Shown here: positions 47,859 to 54,986 of the stretch, piece by piece
Numbering within the stretch: position 1 is the first letter of the stretch
How the letters are laid out: every line of letters starts with the position of its first letter
DNA from: Neoroseomonas lacus
Lineage (GTDB): Bacteria > Pseudomonadota > Alphaproteobacteria > Acetobacterales > Acetobacteraceae
NCBI RefSeq assembly: GCF_014644535.1
Contig: NZ_BMKW01000005.1
Location: 186,001 to 250,000 of the forward strand
DNA length: 64,000 bases
Direction: 5' to 3'
Notes under the pieces: generated by a model
What the model saw: the letters and a program-made list of their open reading frames with translations, nothing else
What the model was told of the DNA's origin: nothing
Databases searched by the model: none
Made by a program: the position numbers and the translations under genes

Positions 47859-49178
47859 TTGCTCCCCGAACGGGCGATCAATGTCGCCTGGAACGGCCCG
47901 CCGCCCGGTTCGGTGGCGGCGGGCAGGGCGCGACTGCTGCTGGCTGACAGCCTTGGCTGCATGCTGGCCGGCCTCGACCATGCCAGGCCGCGCGACTTCG
48001 GCGCGGCGCTGGCCATCACCATGCCCGGCCCCATCCACATCAACGGCATCGCGTCCGGCCTGTCGCAGGCCGGTGCCGCGACGCTGCTCGCCGCTGCCAT
48101 GTGCTGGGACGAGGCGAATGAAGGCCTCGCCCGCGCCCATGGCCGCCCGGCGCTGGCGGTCGCCCCCTTGTGCATCGCCGCGCTGGCGGAAGGCCGCGCC
48201 ACCCTGGGCGAGGCGCTCGCCGCCTTTGCCCTGGGCTATGAGGTCGCCGGCCGCGCCGGGGAGGCCTGGCGCATCCGTCCCGGCATGCATGTCGATGGCT
48301 CCTGGCACGCGCTGGGGGCCGCCGCGGCGGCCGCACGGCTCGCCGGCGGGGACCAGGCCGCGGCGGCGCGCGCGGTGCGCCTGGCGGGCTGCCAGGTGCC
48401 GTTCACGCTCTACGCGCCGATCGCCGCCGGGATGGATGGGCGCAACACCTATCCGGGCCATGCGGTCCTGCTCGGCACCTTGGCCGCCGCCGGGGCGCTC
48501 GCCGGGATGGACGCGCCGGAGGGTGGCTTCGCCCAGGCGCGCCACCTCGCCCTCGGCCTCGACCAGCCGGCGGTGGTCGCGCCACTCGGCCAATGGCTGC
48601 TCGAGGAAGCCTACATCAAGCCCTTCGCCGGGGTGCGCCACGCGCATTACGCGGCGGCCGCGGCGATCGAATTGCGCGCCGGCCTCGGGCTACGGCTGGC
48701 CGAGGTGCGCTCGGTCACCCTCGCCACCTATGCCGAGGCGCTGCGCTACGCCGCCAACCGGGCGCCGACCAGCGCCATCGCGGCGCAGTTCAGCCTCTCC
48801 TGGGCGGTCGCGGCGGCGCTGCTGCAGGGGGATCTCGGCCCGGCCGCCTACACCGATGCGGCGCTCGCCGATCCCGCCCTGCGCGGCCTTGAGGCGCTGG
48901 TCACCCTGCTCGAGGACCCCGACCTGACCGCAACGGGTGACCGCGGCGCCGGGCTCGCCGTCACTCTGCAGGACGGCACCGTGCTGGAAGCCCGAGCAGA
49001 CCAAGTGCCCGGCGACCCCGCCCTGCCGATGAGCGTGGCGGCCACCTGCGAGAAGTTCCTCCGCTTCGCCGCGCCCGTGCTGGGGGAGGCGCAGGCACGC
49101 GCCGTGCTTGTGATGCTGCTCGAAGGCGCCGGGGATGACAGGCTCGCGGGGATGCTCTTGGCGCCGTTGCGGGCCTAG
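47859..49178 (+). CDS. MmgE/PrpD family protein
   Basis: About 439 residues, starting near the TRAP gene stop. TTG 47859 is my choice, although a CTG at 47850 overlapping the previous stop is also possible. The family contains 2-methylcitrate dehydratase (PrpD), cis-aconitate decarboxylase and iminodisuccinate epimerase. Visible landmarks are the long Ala-rich helical domain (RARLLLADSLGCMLAG), MHVDGSWHALGAAAAA where family catalytic histidines cluster, and AYIKPFAGVRHAHYA. No prpB/prpC methylcitrate genes are nearby, so a propionate role is unlikely; a substrate shared with the adjacent binding proteins is inferred. Confidence 0.85.
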   Translation: MLPERAINVAWNGPPPGSVAAGRARLLLADSLGCMLAGLDHARPRDFGAALAITMPGPIHINGIASGLSQAGAATLLAAAMCWDEANEGLARAHGRPALAVAPLCIAALAEGRATLGEALAAFALGYEVAGRAGEAWRIRPGMHVDGSWHALGAAAAAARLAGGDQAAAARAVRLAGCQVPFTLYAPIAAGMDGRNTYPGHAVLLGTLAAAGALAGMDAPEGGFAQARHLALGLDQPAVVAPLGQWLLEEAYIKPFAGVRHAHYAAAAAIELRAGLGLRLAEVRSVTLATYAEALRYAANRAPTSAIAAQFSLSWAVAAALLQGDLGPAAYTDAALADPALRGLEALVTLLEDPDLTATGDRGAGLAVTLQDGTVLEARADQVPGDPALPMSVAATCEKFLRFAAPVLGEAQARAVLVMLLEGAGDDRLAGMLLAPLRA

Positions 49179-49212
49179 ACTGCCGGCCAATCACGAACAG
49201 GAGAGCATACCG

Positions 49213-50190
49213 ATGCCGAGGATCACCCGACGCGCCGCGCTGGCATTCACGGCCACCGCCGCGCTCGTCGCCCCCGTCCGTGCCCAGGCGGCCTTCCCCT
49301 CGCGCCCGCTGCGCATCCTGGTCCCCTTCGCGGCCGGCGGCACCACCGACATCCTGGCGCGCGCGGTTGGCGCGCGGCTGGCCGAGGCGCTGGGCCAACC
49401 GGTGGTGATCGACAACCGCGGCGGTGCCGGCGGCACACTCGCCGGCGAGGCCTTCGCCCGCGCCGAGCCCGATGGCCACACGCTGCTGGTGGCGACCGCC
49501 TCGCTCATCTGCATCAACAAGGCGCTGTACGCCCGGCTGCCCTTCAACCCGGACACCGATTTCGTGCCGGTGGCCATGCTTGCGCAGCAGCCCAATGTGC
49601 TGGTCGTTAATCCGCGTGTGCTGCCGATGACGACGCTGCCTGACCTCATCGCCTATATCCGCGCCAATCCGGGCAAGGTGAACTACGGCTCCTCCGGCAC
49701 CGGCTCGCAGTTGCATCTGACCGGCGAGATGTTCCGTGCCGCGGTCGGCGTCGAGATGACGCATGTGCCCTATCGCGGCAGCGCGCCGGCGATGACCGAC
49801 CTCGTCGCCGGCAATGTGCCGATGATGTTCGACGGGCTGGGGACGGCGCTGCCGCAGGTGCAGGGCGGCGGGGTACGGGCGCTCGGCGTCGCCTCCGCCG
49901 AACCGAATGCCGCGCTGCCGGGCGTGCAGCCGATCGCTTCGGTGCTGCCGGGCTTCCTCTCGGTGAACTGGACCGGCCTGTTCGCGCTGAACGGCACGCC
50001 CGAGGCGGTGGTCGCGCGCATCGACAGCGAAACCCGCAAGGCCCTCGCCGGGCCCGAACTGGCGACGCTGTTCCGCGAACGCGCCTTCGAACCGATGCCC
50101 ATCCCGCGTGGCGAGCTGCCGGCCTTCGTGGCGGCGGAAAGCGCGCGCTGGCGCGAAGCGGTGCGCGCCTCGGGCGCACGGGCGGAGTAG
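49213..50190 (+). CDS. Bug/TctC family tripartite tricarboxylate transporter binding protein
   Basis: A 325-residue periplasmic protein from ATG 49213 with AGGAGA nine bases upstream. A signal peptide (MPRITRRAALAFTATAALVA, cleaved near VRAQA) is followed by the Bug signature: FPSRPLRILVPFAAGGTTD, GQPVVIDNRGGAGG, VNYGSSGTGSQLHL and VPYRGSAPAM. Bug proteins bind carboxylates or other small molecules and are greatly expanded in Acetobacteraceae and Burkholderiales, usually as orphans. No tctA or tctB gene is present here either. Confidence 0.93.
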   Translation: MPRITRRAALAFTATAALVAPVRAQAAFPSRPLRILVPFAAGGTTDILARAVGARLAEALGQPVVIDNRGGAGGTLAGEAFARAEPDGHTLLVATASLICINKALYARLPFNPDTDFVPVAMLAQQPNVLVVNPRVLPMTTLPDLIAYIRANPGKVNYGSSGTGSQLHLTGEMFRAAVGVEMTHVPYRGSAPAMTDLVAGNVPMMFDGLGTALPQVQGGGVRALGVASAEPNAALPGVQPIASVLPGFLSVNWTGLFALNGTPEAVVARIDSETRKALAGPELATLFRERAFEPMPIPRGELPAFVAAESARWREAVRASGARAE

Positions 50191-50202
50191 AGGAGGGCGC
50201 GC

Positions 50203-50238
50203 AAGGCCGGAGGGGACGCCGCCCCTCCAGCCCTTTGT
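50203..50238. terminator. Hairpin between convergent Bug and peptide-binding-protein genes
   Basis: GGAGGGG-ACGCCG-CCCCTCC at 50209-50228, extended by an outer AGGC/GCC(T) pairing and followed on the plus strand by a short TTTG. It lies between two convergent stops (50190 and 50251) and probably ends transcription from both sides. It shares the GCCCCTCCA arm with hairpins near 46161 and 52149. Confidence 0.6.
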
Positions 50239-50250
50239 TGCGCGACGCGC

Positions 50251-51825
50251 TTACTGCCCGTGCCGCACGAAGCGCAGCTGGAAGTAGTTGTCGGCGGTCT
50301 GCACCACCGTCCAGCCCTGTCGCACCGCCCAGACGATCTGCTGCTGGTGCAGCGGGATGAACGCGACGTCGTCGCGCAGCACCTTGCTTGCCTCGGAGAT
50401 CAGCCGCTGGCGCTGGGCCTCGTTGGTTTCCACCGCGATGCGGTCGACCAGCGCGTCGAATTGCGGGTTCGAGTAGCCGGCGCTGTTGAACACGCCGCGA
50501 GCCCCGCCGCGCGTCGCCGCCAAATTGTACAGCGCGTTGTGCGCATCGCCGGTCGAAGGCGTCCACCCGAGCATATAGAACGACGTGTTGTAGCGCGGCC
50601 CGTTGATCTCGGCGAAATACCGCGCGCGCGTCTGTGCGTTCAGCGTTACGCGGATGCCCACGCGCGCCAGCATGGCGGTGATCGCGGTGCAGGTCGCCTC
50701 GTCATTCACGTAGCGGTCGTTCGGGCAGTCCATCGTCACGCCGAAGCCGTTCGGGAAGCCGGCCTCGGTCAGCAGGCGGCGGCCCTCGGCGACATTCACC
50801 GCCGGGCGCACATCATCGGCCTCGAGGAAGCCATTCACGCCCGGCCCATACAGCAGGTTGGTCGGCCGCGACTGGCCGCGCATCACCGTGCGCTGGATGG
50901 CATTCACGTCGATCGCCAGCAGCATGGCGCGACGCACCCGCACATCCTGGAACGGGTTGCGCCCCGTCACGTCGGACTTCAGCAACTGCGGCCGCATCTG
51001 GTCCATGCCGAGATAGATCGTGCGCAGCTCCGGCCCCTGCAGGATCGAGACACCTGGCGAGCGGCGGATGCGCTCTACATCCTGCGGCGGCACCGTGTAG
51101 ACGAAGTCGAGCTCGCCCGAGAGCAGCGCGGCGACGCGCGTCGCGTCATTCGAAATGACATTCAGCTCGGCGCGCGTGACGTTGTGGCGCGGCGTGTCCC
51201 ACCAGGCCGGGTTGGGCACCAGCACCGTGCGCCGGTCCGGCTCACGCGAGGACAGCAGGAACGGCCCGGTGCCCATGGCGTTGCGCGTGGCGAAATTCTC
51301 CTCGCGCGAGGTAATGTCGGCCGGCCGCTGGGCATTGTGCTGGTTTGCCCAGGCGCGGCTCATCATGCCCCAGTTGGTGATCTCCTGGAGCAGGATCGGG
51401 TCCGGCACGCTGGTCTCGAAATCCACCGTGAAGTCATCGACGCGGCGCACTTCCTTCACCGCGGCGAGCACGCCTTGGATGTTCGACCCCGGCCCGCGCG
51501 CGCGCTCGGCGCTGAACAGCACGTCATCCGCCGTGAACGGCGTGCCGTCCGAGAAGCGCGCATTGCGGCGCAGATGGAAGCGCCACACCGTCGGCGAGAC
51601 GTTCTCCCATCGCTCGGCGAGCGCCGGTTCCACCTGCATCTGCGCGTTGCGGCGCACCAGCGGCTCATAGATGTTGGCATTGAACGACAGCAGGAAGGTC
51701 TCCTGCCGCGCATAGGGGTCCATCGAATTGACGTCGCCGTCATTGGCCCAGCGGAAGGTCTCCGCCTGGGCGGCGAGGGCTGAGCCTGCGAGCAATGCGG
51801 CGGCGAGGGTAAGGCGTAACGACAT
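50251..51825 (-). CDS. ABC transporter substrate-binding protein, family 5 (peptide/opine type)
   Basis: A 524-residue periplasmic protein with signal MSLRLTLAAALLAGSALAAQA. Family-5 segments are ANDGDVNSMDPYARQETFLL, NANIYEPLVRRN, LAERWENVSPTVWRFHLRR, FSDGTPFTADDVLFSAERA and MLLAIDVNAIQ. This family delivers peptides, nickel, glutathione or opines to DppBCDF-type permeases. No permease or ATPase genes accompany it in the window; the gene upstream (to its right) belongs to the ATP synthase operon, which ends at a terminator. Confidence 0.93.
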   Translation of the reverse strand: MSLRLTLAAALLAGSALAAQAETFRWANDGDVNSMDPYARQETFLLSFNANIYEPLVRRNAQMQVEPALAERWENVSPTVWRFHLRRNARFSDGTPFTADDVLFSAERARGPGSNIQGVLAAVKEVRRVDDFTVDFETSVPDPILLQEITNWGMMSRAWANQHNAQRPADITSREENFATRNAMGTGPFLLSSREPDRRTVLVPNPAWWDTPRHNVTRAELNVISNDATRVAALLSGELDFVYTVPPQDVERIRRSPGVSILQGPELRTIYLGMDQMRPQLLKSDVTGRNPFQDVRVRRAMLLAIDVNAIQRTVMRGQSRPTNLLYGPGVNGFLEADDVRPAVNVAEGRRLLTEAGFPNGFGVTMDCPNDRYVNDEATCTAITAMLARVGIRVTLNAQTRARYFAEINGPRYNTSFYMLGWTPSTGDAHNALYNLAATRGGARGVFNSAGYSNPQFDALVDRIAVETNEAQRQRLISEASKVLRDDVAFIPLHQQQIVWAVRQGWTVVQTADNYFQLRFVRHGQ

Positions 51826-51964
51826 GCGACATGATCCCGAGCGTTGCGATGTGGCGCGGATGCTGGCCCATCACGCGCCGGAGTGAAAGGGTGTGACCGT
51901 CCGTTTGGCATCCTGGCATGGACCGTGAAACGAGAAGGGCGTTTCCCCTCTCGAATTCTCCCCA

Positions 51965-51986
51965 CCAAAGGCCCAAGGGCCTTTGG
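51965..51986. repeat. Perfect 10-bp inverted repeat in the gap 51826-52277
   Basis: CCAAAGGCCC-AA-GGGCCTTTGG, a perfect symmetric element with only two bases between arms. It lies within the roughly 450-base gap upstream of the family-5 binding-protein gene. There is no T-run on either side, so it is more like an operator or a mobile palindromic unit than a terminator. The rest of the gap holds the hairpin at 52137 and the terminator at 52219 and no credible gene. Confidence 0.6.
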
Positions 51987-52136
51987 AAATCTCGACATGG
52001 TGCCGGGCGCCGCGGGTAGGAAAAACCCTGACGATCGTGCTCGCGCACAAAGCGCCTCGCGCCGGTACAGCAAGCCTCCCCCGCCTTGCATCAAAAGACG
52101 GCATTCCAGAGTGCCCGGCACCTTGGCGGGGTGGTT

Positions 52137-52157
52137 TGGAGGGGCGGCGCCCCTCCA
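52137..52157. repeat. GC-rich hairpin TGGAGGGGC-GGC-GCCCCTCCA
   Basis: A perfect nine-base stem with a three-base loop, within the same long gap. Its right arm GCCCCTCCA is identical to arms found near 46161 and 50221, suggesting a recurrent intergenic element. Confidence 0.6.
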
Positions 52158-52218
52158 TTCTTGCCGACCCCGGCGCATCACCCACCGCGGCTGGCATGAC
52201 CCCACCGCCGCACCAACG

Positions 52219-52253
52219 AAAAAGGGCGCCAACCTCGCGGTCGGCGCCCTTTT
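52219..52253 (-). terminator. Intrinsic (bidirectional) terminator of the Fo ATP synthase operon
   Basis: AAAAGGGCGCC at 52220-52230 pairs with GGCGCCCTTTT at 52243-52253 around a 12-base loop. Read leftward, the stem is followed by a run of T, 24 bases beyond the atpF stop. The symmetric A/T flanks make it usable in both directions. Confidence 0.85.
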
Positions 52254-52277
52254 CCTCATCACGTCTAACGCACAGCC

Positions 52278-52787
52278 TCAGGCGGCGCGCAGCGCCTTGG
52301 GCAGGTCATTCAGGCTCTGATCCACCAGCACCGCATCGGTCGCGGCATCGAGCGTCTCGGCCAGCACGGCGCGGGCGGCGGCGCCGGCCACCTCGGCCGC
52401 GGCATTGCGGACATCGGAAACGGCCGACGCCTCAGCCGCGGCGATGCGGTCAAGCGCCATGCGCTCGCGACGCTTGGCCGACGCCTCGGCCTCGGCCATG
52501 GCGGCGGCGGCGACGCGCTCGGCCTCGGCACGGGCATTGGCCAGTAATGCCTCAGCCTCCTGCGCGGCGGCGGCACGCTCGGCCTCGGCATCCTTCAGCA
52601 TCTGCTCGGCTTCACCGCGCAGGCGCGAGGCTTCGTCGAGCTGGCGCCGGATCCCCGCCGCGCGGCCATCCAGGGCACCGGAGATCGCCCCCCACAGCTT
52701 CTTGCCCAGCAGCAGGAAGAACAGGACGAAGGAAACCGCGACCCAGAATTTCGGGTCGAGCCAGAAATGTTCGTATTGATGCATCAT
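52278..52787 (-). CDS. atpF: ATP synthase Fo subunit b
   Basis: A 169-residue stator subunit. It has one N-terminal membrane span (PKFWVAVSFVLFFLLLG), then a long Ala/Glu/Arg-rich helix that dimerises with b' and links Fo to F1. It overlaps the b' gene by four bases and is the last gene of the operon before the terminator. The EHFWLDPKFWVAVSF N-terminus is typical of alphaproteobacterial b subunits. Confidence 0.94.
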   Translation of the reverse strand: MMHQYEHFWLDPKFWVAVSFVLFFLLLGKKLWGAISGALDGRAAGIRRQLDEASRLRGEAEQMLKDAEAERAAAAQEAEALLANARAEAERVAAAAMAEAEASAKRRERMALDRIAAAEASAVSDVRNAAAEVAGAAARAVLAETLDAATDAVLVDQSLNDLPKALRAA

Positions 52788-53395
52788 GCCCTCCCGCGCG
52801 CGGTGAGTTCGCGCGTCACCGCGGCATCGACCGCCGCGCGGTCGGCCCGGCCGATCAGCTTGGTCAGCAGCGCCTCGGTGGTGTCGACGGCAACGCCCCG
52901 CAGCGCGCCCATGGCGGCGGTGCGCGAGGCGTCGATGCTGGCCTCAGCCTCGGCGACCTGGGCATTCAACCGGGCATTGAGCGCCGCCGACTTGGCGTCG
53001 CTGTCGGTCTGCGCGGCCTGCAGCGCGGTGGCCACCGCGGCGCGGGCCGAAGCGCGCGCCTGTTCGGTGGCGGCGCGGTGCGCGGCCATCGCGGCATCGG
53101 CCTCGGTCTTGGCGGCCTGGGCCGCCTCGAGGTCGGCATTGATTCGGTTGTGGCGATTCTCGATCACGGCGCCGACGCGAGGCAGCGCGACATGGGCCAT
53201 GATGTAGACGAGCGCACCGAAGATGATCAGCTGCCAGACGATCTGGCCGATCAGCAGCGGGCCTTGCTCCGGGTGGCCGAAGGCGAGCTGCGGCATGCCA
53301 TCGACGGGAACAGAGCCCGTGCTGGCCGCCATCGCCATGGCCGGAAGGGTGACGGCCGCGGCCGCCATCATCATAACTCGGCGCATTGCCGTCAT
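52784..53395 (-). CDS. atpF': ATP synthase Fo subunit b'
   Basis: About 203 residues from ATG 53395, which has GAGG eight bases upstream; in-frame ATGs at 53401 and 53386 are alternatives. It has an unusual hydrophobic, signal-like N-terminus (MRRVMMMAAAAVTLPAMAMA) before the expected membrane span (GQIVWQLIIFGALVYIMAHV) and the coiled stator helix. Photosynthetic and alphaproteobacterial ATP synthases use b and b' as a heterodimer. Lies 92 bases after atpE. Confidence 0.92.
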   Translation of the reverse strand: MTAMRRVMMMAAAAVTLPAMAMAASTGSVPVDGMPQLAFGHPEQGPLLIGQIVWQLIIFGALVYIMAHVALPRVGAVIENRHNRINADLEAAQAAKTEADAAMAAHRAATEQARASARAAVATALQAAQTDSDAKSAALNARLNAQVAEAEASIDASRTAAMGALRGVAVDTTEALLTKLIGRADRAAVDAAVTRELTARGRA

Positions 53396-53487
53396 CTCCA
53401 TCGCCTCTGCGCCCGGAACAGACAACGCCCCGGGCATGGTCCGCCATGCCCGTCGGCCCGCCGAAGCGGGCCGGCCGGGCCGGTGGA

Positions 53488-53712
53488 TCAGGCGAACAGG
53501 ATGAGGAAGGCGATCAGCAGCGCGAACAGCGCCACCGCTTCCGTCAGCGCGAAGCCGAGGATGCCGATCGGGAACACGGCGTCACGGGCGGCCGGGTTGC
53601 GGGCCACGCTGGTGATCAGCGAAGAGAAGATGTTGCCGATGCCGAGACCAACACCAAACAGCGCGATAACGGCAATACCAGCCCCAAGGGCCTTCGCAGC
53701 GGCGACTTCCAT
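53488..53712 (-). CDS. atpE: ATP synthase Fo subunit c
   Basis: A 74-residue hairpin of two membrane helices joined by the polar loop RNPAARD. The ion-binding carboxylate is the Glu in [13 protein letters not shown] of helix two. No extra sodium-site residues are evident, so proton coupling is expected. The ring of c subunits is the rotor. Confidence 0.97.
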   Translation of the reverse strand: MEVAAAKALGAGIAVIALFGVGLGIGNIFSSLITSVARNPAARDAVFPIGILGFALTEAVALFALLIAFLILFA

Positions 53713-53789
53713 TGTATTCGTCCTTCCGTCCTGAAATGGAGGTTCTGTCCGAACGCGTCTTTACAAACGCACCCCGGTCACATGGCGGG

Positions 53790-54545
53790 TCAGTGCAGAT
53801 GCACCGCGTCGTGCAGGTAGATGCTGGTCAGGATGGCGAAGACATAGGCCTGCAGGAAGGCGACCAGGAATTCGAACCCGACCAGGGCAACGTTCACCGC
53901 GAGCGGCATGGCGGCCACGAAGGGCCCCACCGCGCCGAGGCCACCGAGCAGCACGACGAAGGTGGCGAACACCTTCAGCATGACGTGGCCGGCGACCATG
54001 TTCGCGAAAAGACGAACCGAGAGGGACACCACACGGGAGAAGTAGGAGATGATCTCGACCGGGATGATGATCGGCGCCAGCCACACCGGCGCGCCCTCGG
54101 GGAAGAAGTAGGAGAAGAAGTGCCAACCATGGCGCATCAGCGCCACCGCCGTCACCGTCAGGAACACCACCACCGCCAGCGCCAGCGTCACCGCGATGTG
54201 CGAGGTGAAGGTGAAGGCATAGGGCAGCAGGCCCAGCAGGTTGCCGAACAGCACGAACATGAAAACCGAGAAGACGAAGGGGAAGTACTTCTTGCCCTCG
54301 TCGCCCACCTGGTCGCGCACCATGCCGGCAATGAATTCATAGGCCGCTTCGCCGAGCGCCTGCAGCCGGTCCGGCACCAGCGCGCCGCGCCGCGCGCTCA
54401 CCAGCATCAGCCCGGCGGACAGCGCCACGGCGAGCAGCATGAACCCGTTGGACTGGCTGAAGGACACGGCCTTGCCGACCACGCCGAACATCGGCGACAG
54501 CTCGAACTGGCTGAGCGCGTCGATCGTCTTGCCTTCGACTGCCAC
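53790..54545 (-). CDS. atpB: ATP synthase Fo subunit a
   Basis: A 251-residue membrane protein with five to six spans that forms the proton half-channels. The essential arginine is in SVRLFANMVAGHVMLK. The N-terminal FELSPMFG and the C-terminal AYVFAILTSIYLHDAVHLH are characteristic. Gene order I-a-c-b'-b is as in other alphaproteobacteria, with F1 genes elsewhere. Confidence 0.97.
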   Translation of the reverse strand: MAVEGKTIDALSQFELSPMFGVVGKAVSFSQSNGFMLLAVALSAGLMLVSARRGALVPDRLQALGEAAYEFIAGMVRDQVGDEGKKYFPFVFSVFMFVLFGNLLGLLPYAFTFTSHIAVTLALAVVVFLTVTAVALMRHGWHFFSYFFPEGAPVWLAPIIIPVEIISYFSRVVSLSVRLFANMVAGHVMLKVFATFVVLLGGLGAVGPFVAAMPLAVNVALVGFEFLVAFLQAYVFAILTSIYLHDAVHLH

Positions 54546-54567
54546 CGGCTGATCCCCCGTCGATCTG

Positions 54568-54864
54568 TCACTGCGTGCGTGAACGCGAACGGGGATTGAA
54601 CAGGCGATAGACGTTCAGGACCCCGGACACGCTGCCCAGGACGAAGAATACCAGGAACAGCCAAGGCCAGGTCCCCAGCCAGCGATCGAGCAACAGGCCG
54701 ATCACAATGCCGACAACCAGGGCCGAGACAACCTCGACCCCCGCGCGCAATCCATATCCCCAGGGGCTCTGCGGCAGCGCCCCGCCCTTTTCAGGCGGTT
54801 TGTCCAGTCCCTGATGGGTCCTGGCCTGCCGCAACCGTTCCTCGAAACCGTCGCGCTCGTTCAC
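54568..54864 (-). CDS. atpI: ATP synthase protein I (AtpI)
   Basis: A 98-residue protein with a charged N-terminus and two membrane helices (VVSALVVGIVIGLLLD and WLFLVFFVLGSVSG). AtpI helps assemble the c ring and may take part in magnesium transport. It heads the Fo operon, 22 bases before atpB. The 122 bases upstream (54865-54986) probably hold the operon promoter, although I see no clear consensus. Confidence 0.92.
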   Translation of the reverse strand: MNERDGFEERLRQARTHQGLDKPPEKGGALPQSPWGYGLRAGVEVVSALVVGIVIGLLLDRWLGTWPWLFLVFFVLGSVSGVLNVYRLFNPRSRSRTQ

Positions 54865-54986
54865 TTTGGCTCCCTGGCGGATCCCCGCCGGAAGGCAGGC
54901 GGCGCTTTACGGTCAGCCCCCCCACCTGTCAAGCATGTGACGCAGCGCAACAAGCGCCCGCCCTGCACGATGCGACCATAGCACGG

